Source: Eumeta japonica
Taxonomy: Eukaryota > Arthropoda > Insecta > Lepidoptera > Psychidae
Length of the DNA: 64,000 nucleotides
Reading direction: 5' to 3'
NCBI GenBank assembly: GCA_005406025.1
Contig: BGZK01000014.1
Coordinates: forward strand, 992,001-1,056,000
In this document: positions 22,738-32,480 of the stretch, in pieces
How the letters are laid out: each line of letters opens with the position of its first letter
How positions within the stretch are numbered: the stretch's first letter is position 1
The notes under the pieces: model-generated
The model's database searches: none
What the model was told of the DNA's origin: nothing
Seen by the model: the letters and a program-made list of their open reading frames with translations, nothing else
Program-made: the position numbers and the translations under genes

Positions 22738-24081
22738 GTGGCGTAGCTATCGGAGGCTTAGATGGTGGCGTGCACTGTGCCCCCAAGCTGAGGGTGTCTT
22801 TGGACCCTGACCAGCAAATCTCATATTGAACTAGTGAAAAATTCTCGCACCTCCCAATGTGAATAAAATAGGTTGCAACACGGCATTCATTATGATGAAA
22901 GTTGTTGTTGTTATGGCAACTCATTTGAAAAAAAATACATAGAAATTACCAACAAGTTTCGATTTCTTAGCTGCGCAACTTATAGGAAATTCCCCTGTAT
23001 TCTTTCTGTTGTTTGTGCAGTGTTGCCACCTTGAAAGATTCGCCGTCGCATTTAGCGGGTTACGGATTAAGGAAACGGCTTATAAAAAATAATACGTTTA
23101 GTAAACTAAAACTTTATTGCGAAAAAAAAACCTTTTATATGAAACTTTAAATTATTTCAAATTTATTTCATTTTTCTCTAAACTATTACTTAAAAAAATT
23201 GCGTTTGAACGCAAACAACTCCTGGAAAGAGAAGATGATAAACAAAAGTTACGCAAAATTGAAAAATATTTTAGTCAGCCTTCTACAAGCAGTTTTGATC
23301 CAAATATTTCTTTTGATAGTGACTCAGATAATGTGACCATTGTAGTGCTGGTTGAAAAGCTTACTGAAGAAGATTCGACAGTTATTGTAGTTAAAGATAC
23401 CGCCGCCGATGACGCCGTCGTCGGTCATATCAAGGACGTCGATGTCTGCATGTCGCAAATGACAGTGGAGGGACCATTGACCTTATCACTTTTCGAAAAT
23501 GTGAACGGTCCATCTTCTAATGAGTTGGTAAATGATCTTTCAGTTTCTGCAGAATTAGCAGGAATTGTATGGAAAGGTAACATTGCTGTAAATATTTTTG
23601 GTAGGTCGCAATCTATCACTCCATATTGTCCTATTATTTCTTTACAGAGTTGGTGAATAGTTCGTGCCTTAAATAATACAAATAGAAGTAGGTGATAAAT
23701 ATTAATAAACAGAAGAGAATAGTTGGAGCCTATTACATCAGAATATTTACTTTGGAATTGGTCACAATTTGTAATAAAGTTGTTTCATTTACATCCGGTA
23801 AAAAAGTTGATATTAGAAAATTGAATATTTGACTGACTGCACTAATACCAGTAAAAGGTGCATTTAATTTAGTTATTATTGTGTCTAATACATTTTTGGA
23901 AATAGTCTTTTGAATATATGTTCTCTGTTTCCAAATCGATAATCATAAGCTCTTTTGTACGTAACTGACTAAAACTAAATTGACACGTTTGTTCAATCAA
24001 TAAAGCTTTAATGAGCTGTCTAATGCGAAAAGAAGTTTTTAAATTAGACTGATTGGTCCTAAAATTAGCATATATAAACAA
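22738..24081 (+). mobile_element. Decayed hAT-like element (ZMYM-type), left part
   Basis: CCAGTGGCGTAGCTATCGGA at 22737-22756 resembles the CAGTGGCG terminal repeat of hAT elements. About 400 nt inside is a plus-strand frame with the look of the N terminus of ZMYM-type hAT proteins. A minus-strand segment (23869-24081) has a weak resemblance to the hAT C-terminal dimerisation region (SFSQLRTKELMIIDLETE), but it is in the wrong orientation, implying a rearrangement or chance. The right end was not found. Confidence 0.4.
23117..23656 (+). pseudogene. N-terminal fragment of a hAT/ZMYM-like transposase
   Basis: The open frame is 179 codons, the longest in the window. The coherent part starts around residue 28 (KIAFERKQLLEREDDKQKLR), continues with KIEKYFSQPSTSS and a Ser/Asp-rich linker (FDPNISFDSDSDN), and then acidic and Ser/Thr-rich sequence to NELVNDLSVSAELAG. 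This basic helix followed by a (K/R)I..FF/YF..PSTSS stretch is typical of the start of ZMYM-type hAT proteins, before a TTF-type zinc finger. No zinc finger or RNase-H-like core follows, so it is a truncated relic. Codon use is more balanced than in the surrounding DNA, which supports a coding origin. Confidence 0.45.
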
Positions 24082-24289
24082 ACAAACTCTTCAGCTTTGT
24101 AATGTTACTGTTAATATACATTTATTATAAATCGCTGTGTAATTGGTAAGTACTTACGATGTTTCTATATTGTGGTTGTATCTCTCCAATATATTTTTTT
24201 GTATTAACATTTCTTTTCCTTTTAGACGCATTTACCAATCTTCTCTATTTATTTTATTTTACATTTTTAATACAGAAATGTTAGCGAAA

Positions 24290-24990
24290 GTTAATGGGGT
24301 TAAAGATATAGATTTATACAGATTCCCACATGACAGGATCTCTGCATATCTCTCTAGCCTTACTGACATCCATCAATCTTTTCATGCTGGCACTTCGGTT
24401 TAGGGTGCTTAAAATTTGGCCCTTTTTTAATATGCCGCCAATTTGGTATGAATAGAATTTTCTAGGGCCACTCTTGTCGACCTTTCCACCACAAACATTC
24501 GCTCTATAAATTTGTTTCATCAGTCTGCTTTCATTAATCCTTTCCAGATGGTCAAACTACCGCAGCATACCTTTTTCTACTCTAGACACTACATTTTCTC
24601 TCGGACTACACCGCTCTCTTTACTATTACTATTCTACGTGTGCAGTACAACGCATTAAACTCTGCCGCTTTAAAGTAGGTCACGAAAGCGTCGTAAAGAC
24701 ATAAAATGATAGCGGAGTGCGCAATGGCACACGAAGGAGAAGATGGGAGGATCGGGGAGCGTTTAACCTGCGCATTGCATCATTCGCATGCAATTTAGAA
24801 CAGCAAAGTTTTGTGCGTTATACTACAGTACAACGCACAAAACTTTGGAAGATAGATATGCATATCTATCTTTCAAAGACACTCTCACACATAATCGCGT
24901 GTGATCGCATCTCTACCGCATTAATTCTTCTTTTATTTTTCTTCTGCCATACCCAACTTTCACTACTGTACATAAGAATAAGAATTAGGA
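24290..24990 (-). pseudogene. C-terminal part of a second LINE reverse transcriptase
   Basis: On the minus strand, SSESWVWQKKNKRRINAVEM (about 24890-24965) is followed, after an interruption, by RERCSPRENVVSRVEKGMLR, FDHLERINESRLMKQIYRAN, VCGGKVDKSGPRKFY, GGILKKGQILSTLNR and MKRLMDVSKAREICRDP (24314-24610). This is the well-known tail of a lepidopteran endonuclease/reverse-transcriptase ORF (RTE-like; clade from memory). The Trp of MLRWFGHLER is a stop here and the usual SAYPSGKQA end is lost. About 220 nt of foreign or rearranged DNA with hairpins separates the two blocks. Confidence 0.75.
24804..24878. repeat. Two adjacent hairpins inside the LINE relic
   Basis: First hairpin: CAAAGTTTTGTGCGTT at 24804-24819 pairs perfectly with 24832-24847 across a 12-nt loop. 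Second: 24849-24872 is a perfect 24-nt palindrome centred on TATGCATA, extending to 18-nt arms with one mismatch at 24843-24878. On the minus strand, the LINE sequence runs up to the palindrome axis and is then replaced by its own inverted copy. Confidence 0.85.
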
Positions 24991-25226
24991 TTATCTATTT
25001 CTTTGTTGATAATCTCCTAACTCAGGAATTAACTCAAAAACCTAGAACAATAGGAAAAAATAATAGAAGAAAAGATTTGTAAAATTTATGTTTTTTCTAA
25101 TTGAACAATGCTTTCAGATACAATATAAGGTCTTTAAAAATGTATCACAAAAAGAGCGAATTAACACATTACATAAATATACACTATTAAATACATAAAT
25201 AAAAATGTCATTATCCTATTTTTGTT

Positions 25227-25273
25227 AACAATAAGTATGTGAATAACAAAAAATTATTCACATACTTATTGTT
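25227..25273. repeat. Perfect 20-bp inverted repeat, 7-nt loop
   Basis: AACAATAAGTATGTGAATAA at 25227-25246 is exactly complementary to 25254-25273. The loop is CAAAAAA. The surroundings are AT-rich and anonymous. Confidence 0.85.
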
Positions 25274-26099
25274 TACATAAATAACATAACATAACAAAGC
25301 CGTATCTTAACTTTGTATAAGATTATGGCGATATAGTTAAACAGAAAATACTCAAGTATTTGTGCAATTTCTGACGGTAGACAAATATTATTTCATATTT
25401 AAATGAATACTCAAAAACATAAGCCACAAAAATATTCGCTTTCAACATTTTTTTTTATTTGTAAAGCAAAATGACAAAGGTCCCACGTGTGAATGGTACA
25501 AGCGCTAGGTGCAGACAGCTTGAGTCAACTCAAAAAGTACCAGTTAAAATAAAAAAAAAACGTTAATATTTTTAGTATTCATTGAAGCCGATTAATAAAT
25601 CTACCACAAAATCTAGATATAATAAAAATTAATTAAACAATTTAAAAAATATTTTAATATAATAAGTTATTTACTAGAAAAACCGTTTAAAGTTTGCGAA
25701 AATGTTTTTCAAATGTTTTTGCGTAACAACATTTTTTAATAAAATATTTTATACCATATATAATGAATCTACCACCGTAAATAGATAACCGTTTAACAAA
25801 CACCATATATATTTTTTATAAAATTATGTTCACAATAGAATAAATTAAATCAGAAATGGCGCTCATCCTCTGAAAATCGCGCGACTTCTAGTCTGTAATC
25901 ACCTTAAGAAAAGAATTTTAAGTTTAGAAAAGAGATACGCCAAGTGTATTATGCTTAAAGGCGATTATGTCGCGAAATAAATAATATTAAAAGCTACCGC
26001 CAACATACTCATTCTCATTTTTTATTGATCGCCCCTTGTGTTTAGTTTATTGGAAGTTAAACAATACAACATTACAATTCGCTGCGATTAAAACGCTAA
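25274..26099. other. AT-rich spacer
   Basis: I see nothing identifiable here. Confidence 0.4.
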
Positions 26100-26300
26100 C
26101 AGCCCAACACGAGATCGTTTCGCGCCAATTTTTGACAGTTGTCCGCTGTCCGAAGTCGTGCGCAGTCGCATCCCGCGCCGAGCGCCGGCACAATACCTCG
26201 AGTGAAAGTATCGTCTGTGTGAGGATCTGTGGACAAGTGTGCGTTACTGTATAGTGTAATCGAATGATACTAGCCACTATTTCGTAAGTGGGACAGTGGT
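26100..26300 (+). promoter_or_regulatory. CpG-rich block, possible 5' UTR exon or promoter
   Basis: CpG density rises abruptly, with a core at about 26150-26200 (GCAGTCGCATCCCGCGCC). The downstream sequence with repeated AAGTGTG/GTGTG words resembles insect 5' leaders. No convincing ATG-initiated frame or splice donor can be assigned. The short frames on both strands look like shadows. It could be a distant non-coding first exon of a gene lying outside the window. Confidence 0.25.
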
Positions 26301-27110
26301 GCATGATAAGAAGCGTTAGTGTATTGTTTAATTATTAGGAGAGTTTCGTTCATTATAATTGGTGTTTTCCAGCTTTTTTCAATTGAATTAAAAATGAAAT
26401 CTACCTGAACATTTCACGCCACGAAATTAAATAATACGAAAAGTTCGCTTACAAATATTCTTAATACCGGTGACTCGATCTCTGATAAACAATTTCTGGT
26501 ATATATTTTCATTACGTTTAAAAAAGCATATTAATTTCTCACGGCGGATTTTTTTTACGATCAGAATCAGCAACCAGATCGGCAAAACTGTAATTACGAA
26601 TATATAAATTCGACACGATTCGTTAAAATTAATAGTCGACCTTGGATGAAATCAGCCGGTCGTATATTTCAATAATGTATGTACATAATTCAACTTGAAA
26701 ATTCGCTATCGCACAACACGTCTTCAGATATTATCGTAATATCTTTGTTTTGATATTGCTCGATAATAAGTTCTGAATCGGAGCTACGATTTGCGGTCGC
26801 GCAGCTCGTCCGCGATGATAATGTTATAATCGGACGAAGATAAACTTACCTGCCACCGTTCCATAACTAATAATTAACAATTCGTTAGTGTAGCTTCATA
26901 AATTTTGTTAATGTGCTATTATTGAAGAGCGTTGCGGTTGCTTTAATGAAACAACTATTAAATTTCGTGATACTTTTTTATAATCCTACGAGTTTGATAA
27001 ACATCTGTGTAACCCCATGATTTTGTGAGCTCGATGGCCAACTTTTTTTTATTCACGTTGCCCCCTACTATATTGTACCGATATAGGACTATAAGCAATA
27101 TAGACAAATA

Positions 27111-27112
<2 letters not shown>

Positions 27113-27145
<33 letters not shown>
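27113..27145. repeat. (TA)n microsatellite
   Basis: This is an uninterrupted TA dinucleotide run of roughly 14 units in AT-rich DNA. Confidence 0.85.
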
Positions 27146-27146
<1 letters not shown>

Positions 27147-27890
27147 CCGACAAGATTGCATGAAAAGATTAATATTCGACCTTAATAATATTTTAAATCT
27201 ATGAAAATATATTTGTGGATAGTTTACTTAACAATAGTAATTATTGTATTAAATAAAAAAAAACTTGTTTATATTAATCTATGCTTTTATAATAAACATA
27301 ACAATATTTAATTTTATGTGCAATACTATTTATAATAATTGAAATATTTCGATGAAAATATTTCGATTAAAATAGTAATTAAATTAATTATAACAATTGC
27401 AATAATTATAAAAAGTGCACATTATGACTTTACCACACCGTTCTATCTAATAATCTCAACCATATGACTTTTCACTCTACAAATAAAAAACAACCCCAAG
27501 ACCAACATCACAAAATATGTTCAGTCAACTGGAAGTTGAACCTAAAACCTTTCGCATTCAAAGCAACAACCTTTCGCGACGTCGTATAGAATGTAGCAGT
27601 ATCGTATTAAAAACGAGCTTTGGTATATGCATGTGCATCTATAAACAATTGCTGCATAAAGTGCTCACTTTCATCTGAGCCGATCGGATAAATGATTGCG
27701 ACACGACTGCAAATACCCTACCTACCCTTGAGTAATCCATACAAAAAGGCCTCTTCTACTCAAGTAAATCGGGTTCAATTACTTGGAATATTCCCTATTG
27801 TCCTGCTAGGTTCACAGACCTCCTCGACCCTTTAATGCAGTTGGAGGGCTGGACTTGTGCCCTCCAGTAGCGCCACCGCTGACGGCGGCG
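27146..27890. other. Intergenic DNA
   Basis: The interval is AT-rich up to about 27680 and more balanced after that. No gene is recognised. The part after 27780 may belong to the SINE-bearing block that follows. Confidence 0.35.
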
Positions 27891-28042
27891 GCGACTTGAC
27901 GTCTCCTCCGAAACATCGATCGAGTGATTTTTTTATTCCACTGAAATTGATTAGTCAACAGGCCATCGATGGTTAGATTTCGAACCTGAATCCTTCAGTT
28001 TCGAAGACGACGCCCTTGACCACTGTCGCTGTTAAAGTCATC
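27890..28042 (-). repeat. tRNA-like SINE, minus strand
   Basis: On the minus strand from 28037, AGTGGTCAAGGGCGTCGTCT (box-A-like) is followed at tRNA distance by GGTTCGAAATCTAACC (box-B-like), then CATCGATGGCCTG and a GC-rich body with GTCGCCGCCGCCGTCAG. The head would fold poorly as a tRNA, and the order fits a SINE. It appears to be a different family from those at 15.0-15.3 kb and 37.9-38.2 kb, because the ATTGGGCCAGCG block is absent. Confidence 0.5.
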
Positions 28043-29280
28043 GCGAAAGCGTGCGAAAATTCTGTCCGAAGCTAAATTTAGCTTAGCTTTAGTTAGCAAT
28101 GCCCAGATTAGAATGTTTGAAATTACGTTACAATAATATAGTAATATAATACGTTAAAATAAGTATAATACTCTTTTCCACAACATAGTAATGCTTATAC
28201 GACACGAAAATTTCCACACTTCGTTAAAGACTTACATTGTCTTAATTGGATAGTTCTATGTACACCATTTAACGAATTGAAAAGACCACGAAACCTACCA
28301 AAATATGCTACATTTGTATGAAAAAAATGTACTACAGAACACTAACAGCACGAGACCGGCTCGCGCCTGCGCCGCGTTTTTGTTCTACTCTCCCAAAAAA
28401 AGTCCCCACCAGATGTTTTCCCATGGGAAGTCATTGCGCATCATTTGAAGTCATTACACCGACGGCTTTGACGGTGATTAACCTTAAAACGATGTTCGAT
28501 TTGGAGTCCGCGATCGTAAGTTTACGGGCGAATGGCTTTTTAGTATTCCGTAAGAATAAAAGTCTACACGGCTCGATCTGTCCGAAAGTCCCGTCCGTCA
28601 GTCTGTCTATGCGTTTCAAAACAAATAATAACAAGAGAATCATCGACTATGTATATAGTTAGTCGTATCAAAAGGTTACAAGAGGTGCATCGGATCGAAT
28701 AATGTGTGTACAAAGAATCATGTAGCCCTTATTCTAGAATTCAGGATTACGAAGACGATTGAATATGTACTGATTTTGTGTGTGCTGTGAATTATTAAAG
28801 TTATTTAGTCAAAAATTGAAAAGCCCATTCGACTTCGAAAATTTATTTATGTTTCAAAAAAATCGATGTAACTTCCACACTAGCTCAAATTACACAGAAC
28901 CACGTGTGTTTTCTTTGCTAAAGTTACGGAACCCCAGTTGAGGAAGAAACACGCTTGGATCGATTTTATTATTGTAATTACGTTTACAACCTACGCTATA
29001 TCGAGTACGCATTAGATATCGAATGTATTTGTATTTGTACAGTTTTAATGCTTTTATATTACAAAAACGAATTTCCCGTAAAACTGTTAATTACAAGCTT
29101 CTCTGAAATTAAAAATGTATTTTCATCTACTAATTATACTGAAAGTTAATATTGAAATTACACCAGTAATTTATTAAAATATTGACATTACGAATGATTA
29201 TATATATTTTGTATGCTGTATATACCATAGTTCTTTAAATTTTAACACTGTATAAGTAAAATAATCATACAAACACTGAA
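28043..29280. other. Intergenic DNA with a possible old repeat
   Basis: A 114-codon plus-strand frame at 28318-28662 overlaps a 70-codon frame on the other strand. It contains no motif, and the CCCGTCCGTCAGTCTGTC stretch near 28591 is repeat-like, so I do not call a gene. ACGGAACCCC at 28927 is another GGTTCCG-type scrap. Confidence 0.35.
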
Positions 29281-29420
29281 ACAAGCAAGAGGCGCCGCTC
29301 TACTTGTAATGTAGAGTGCGTACCTCAACCCTGAAATCGCATCTTAGGTTGCGCGTGCGGCGGCGTGGTGCGATATGGCGCAAGACGCGGGGGTCAACGG
29401 CCGCTTATATTTTTTTTCTA
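29281..29420 (-). promoter_or_regulatory. Small CpG-rich block
   Basis: CpG-dense sequence (for example GCGCGTGCGGCGGCGTGGTG at about 29351) lies in an AT-rich setting. On the minus strand a donor-like TTGAG|GTACGC falls near 29310-29325, so it could be a non-coding first exon. The evidence is composition plus one weak splice signal. Confidence 0.15.
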
Positions 29421-30179
29421 CTGCGTAAGTAAAGCAACTAGAACAGTGCGATATCAAATTCAAAGTTTGTACGATACCACATAGCTGAGGCGTGAAATAA
29501 ATCACGTCAAGATAACACAAAAAAAAAACCGTTGACTGATAAAACAATTAAAGTATTGCAAGTGCATAAATAATCTAAATGCATTTAAATAAAGTAGAAT
29601 AGATGTAATAAAAAAAAGTGGCAAAAATGTCAAAGTTGGGAAAAATTAAAGCAGTAGTTTATAAGTATATCATATCAATAGTGTATCTCTGTCAGTCTTT
29701 TTCTTTCAGTACATGTGATTCGTACCATACTCCTGAAATATGATGCCATTACTTTGTAGTACTCTTTCTGCATAAAAACATTCTATTAAAATACGTCTAC
29801 AATGACGCTTACGCATCATCTGAACGTCAAACTGACCTCTTATACTTACAAGGTACTTTCTGTACCCGACTTCGTTATCAAATTTGATTCTATATTGGTA
29901 ATTGAATCTTCAATGCTATTATAATTGGACCGGGATCATTCACACAAAAATCGTACTTTGCTCAGTTATTACGATAGTGTAATAAATAATCAATTTTTTT
30001 TTTTTAACAAAGTCCGCATACATTTATAATTGAACAGAAAAATAAAAATAAACCACGATCTTAAAACATTTTACGTCTTCCACATTCTTAAATCGTTCAC
30101 TACGTAAACAAACACGACAATCGAAATATAAGTCCGGGATTCGTTTAAACATTTCCCTGTGAACGTTAATCAAACGAAG
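29421..30179. other. AT-rich spacer
   Basis: No gene or named repeat was found. A poly-T tract occurs near 29995-30006. Confidence 0.4.
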
Positions 30180-30450
30180 TCGCCGTCCATCTAAGCCGAA
30201 GCAGGTGTTTTTAATTCCGATGCGACCGTCACCGCGGTTAAAATTAACCGGCCCGGGCTTTATATTTGAACGCGGTTGTACGCTGCACTCTCGTTCTTAA
30301 AGTGGATCTGTGCGTTTTGGGCCGTGTTCCGTTCCGTTTTGGTTAACTTCGATATTGGATCGACGGCCGTCAGTCCGGCGCCCGAGGCGGATCGACCTTT
30401 GACCCGCCGGTTGTCGTGAATGCATTGCGCCGCCCATCTCGTTGTAATAC
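30180..30450 (+). promoter_or_regulatory. CpG-rich block with TATA-like sequence, possible promoter
   Basis: This is one of the most CpG-dense segments (ACCGGCCCGGGC near 30249; CGGCGCCCGAGGCGG near 30376). A TATA-like TTTATATTTG at about 30261 is followed about 25 nt later by GCACTCTCGTTCTT, which could act as an initiator. No start codon with a coding-like frame follows within the block. This is a candidate promoter or CpG-rich enhancer only. Confidence 0.3.
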
Positions 30451-31007
30451 TGTCCCGATTTATTTCACAGCTTTACATATGTCTGTAACGGTTGTAAGTT
30501 AAACCGAACCGGGTGGAATTTAATACGGTAATGCGTTTAAAATTCAAATTAAACGGATTCTATAATAATTTTCGAGTTATACATACAAATATGCGTTTTA
30601 TTCGTGAGAAACAAAAGGTCAAACGTTCAACCAGCTGTTTACACATGCGGTGGTCGTGCGAAAAGCGTCTTTAAATGTTTCATAATTTCTTCAGAATCTT
30701 AAAAATGATAAGGCATCGATAGCACACTTTTCAAGTGAAATTTGGCAGTTTGGATCACGCCGCTATTGAGGCATAGGAAACATATCATCCCACGATATTC
30801 TATTAATTTCGATTGAGTGGCGAGATCTCCACACCAGTTTATAGTGTATAGCAAATTAGAAACCGCCATCGTCGTTGGTCACCAGTGCGGTGACGGCGTT
30901 CGAAAACTATAGCTTGGCGTCCTTTCCAAGCCACGAAGTCGGAGGCTCGATTTAACTCGAGAACTCATCGCTCAATTCGTCGAACATGCATACAAAACCC
31001 AATTCTA
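30451..31007. other. Intergenic DNA
   Basis: The sequence is mixed in composition. The stretch at about 30830-30960 is CpG-containing and could be an old SINE (CGGAGGCTCGATTTAAC), but the boxes are not clear enough to call it. Confidence 0.3.
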
Positions 31008-31614
31008 AGTAGTTGAACCTCGATAAGTTAAAGTCCAAGGGAAATACAAAATATTTTAAGTTATAGAGGTTTTAAGTTATCAAAGGTCTATGTTAGGGAT
31101 AGGTTAATATAGAGGTAGGTATGTACATATGTATGTATGTACCCTTGTTCCACCCTTTATCAGCGTATGTGAGTGTTGTTAGTTTTCTTTTTGAACTCAT
31201 TTTAAGCCAGTTTTATCACACAGTAAGTAAAGCGATGTTTTAATGATCAAAAACTTATGATCCAAGACTTACTTATGTCTTAAGGCTAACTGCCGCAAAG
31301 CTTTAAAGAATTTCGAAGAAGCAAACAATAGGTGACATATTTATTGTTTATGTTAACAATTTAACTAGTGAACACGTGCAAGCAATAAATACCGAAACCT
31401 TTTGTTTTGCACACTCTTTCGAAATGACTCATTGACAAACAATTTTATGTTATAGAGGTTGTGGAAACATTTCTTGAAGTTACTGAGGGCCAATACAGAG
31501 ATTACTTATTTAAGTTATAGAGGTTTTAGGCTCTGATGGGAAGGGAACATATTATTTTTTGAAGTTATAGAGGTTTTTAAGTTACCGAGGTTTGAGTTAT
31601 CGAGGTTCTACTAT
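31008..31614. mobile_element. pogo/Tigger-like MITE
   Basis: The ends are inverted: AGTAGTTGAACCTCGATAAG at 31009-31028, and on the minus strand from 31613 TAGTAGAACCTCGATAACTC. The AACCTCGATAA core is typical of pogo/Tigger terminal repeats, and TA flanks are plausible. There is no transposase. Inside, AAGTTATAGAGGTTTTAAGTTA-like units recur near 31060, 31440, 31510 and 31562, and GTTACCGAGGTTTGAGTTAT at 31581 is a further variant, so sub-terminal repeats are iterated inward. Confidence 0.7.
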
Positions 31615-32233
31615 ATTGTAATGCCATTAACCGAACCAGCAAAATCTATAAATGAAAAGATTACACGCCTTCATATATTTGGTTTTGTTACATGATGACA
31701 TAAAACGCCAATGGTTAAAAACAAAACTTATCAATAGTAGAGTTCATGAAGGTGTCTGAATTGTGCGTCTAGGGTGGTAATTTAGGCATGGCTATAACAG
31801 TTATTTCCTTTGCATCAGACTGACCGACGGTGCGATTCGCGCATCGAGTTGCCTAACTGTGGTTAAGTGCTAATTTTGTGACAGGCGAAAGGGCCCCGTG
31901 CGCACTATTGACTTTATATCTATCGCTTCACATTATGTTTCCCAATCGTTTCGGTTTTGAGAGACATTTTCTAATATTTGGTGTGTCTCGGATGAATTTG
32001 AAGTTGAATACCGTCATTTTTCCCATAACCTTGGATGTTGTTTTCTTTGAATCAAAGTCTAATATTTTCATGCTATTATAATAATGTATATCAAAATCAA
32101 CCGTGTTTGTTAAACTCATAAGCAGAAAAATTAGTAAATAAAGTTTACGCTATTAATTTTGAAAGTTCGTCTTATTTTAAAGAAAAATGCTTTGTTTTTT
32201 TTTTTCTTTCCGTTTACTAATTTTCCGAATTAC
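31615..32233. other. Intergenic DNA
   Basis: No gene is recognised. Short frames at 31878-32119 on both strands are mutual shadows. Confidence 0.35.
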
Positions 32234-32480
32234 AGCGAGATGGCCTTTTAGTTAAGAGCATTCCTATTGAACTAGAAGATGCTTATTTCGAATTCGAACC
32301 ACGGGCCAAACGTGCAATTAAAACTCTCGCTTCGTGTGTAGAAGACCATCTTAAATCATCGTCTCCACCTTTCTTCCAACGTTATTGCATTAGTGAAAAC
32401 GGTAGTTAGCAGTCCTCAATCCGGTCAGGGTAGCTTTACTCACCTCAAGGCTTACAATCCATGCCCATTAACCTGAAATA
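32234..32480 (+). repeat. tRNA-derived SINE, plus strand
   Basis: AGCGAGATGGCCTTTTAGTT and AAGAGCATTCC form a box-A-like region, and TTCGAATTCGAACC is the box B at about 32288. The body follows with CTTCGTGTGTAGAAGACCAT and ATCCGGTCAGGGTAGC. The head resembles a tRNA more closely than the other SINEs here, but the acceptor stem does not close, so I call a SINE and not a tRNA gene. Confidence 0.55.

Noticed and set aside
23425..23619. Minus-strand frame with ETERSF, resembling the AERSF motif of hAT dimerisation domains
   Set aside because: It is exactly antisense to the better-supported plus-strand hAT N-terminal frame, and the order relative to the neighbouring minus-strand segment is wrong for a hAT C terminus.
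24314..24520. Small host gene of 68 residues
   Set aside because: The sequence is the familiar C-terminal tail of a lepidopteran LINE ORF with a stop in the MLRWFGHLER motif just upstream.
24717..25082. 121-codon plus-strand frame
   Set aside because: It runs antisense across a LINE relic and through two hairpins, then into AT-rich DNA.
27935..28040. tRNA gene on the minus strand
   Set aside because: The promoter boxes are tRNA-like but the cloverleaf does not close, and a GC-rich SINE-like body continues after box B.
28318..28662. 114-codon open frame
   Set aside because: A frame on the other strand is open over the same bases, the content matches no motif, and a repeat-like CCGTCCGTCAGTCTGTC run lies inside.
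29690..29710. TCAGTCTTTTTCT at 29692, which matches the first bases of insect miR-14
   Set aside because: The match breaks off after about 14 nt (CTTTCAGT instead of CTCTCTCC), and no complementary GGGAGCGAGACGGGGAC-like arm lies upstream, so there is no precursor hairpin.
32234..32310. tRNA gene
   Set aside because: Box-A and box-B-like sequences are present but the acceptor and anticodon stems do not pair; a SINE body follows.
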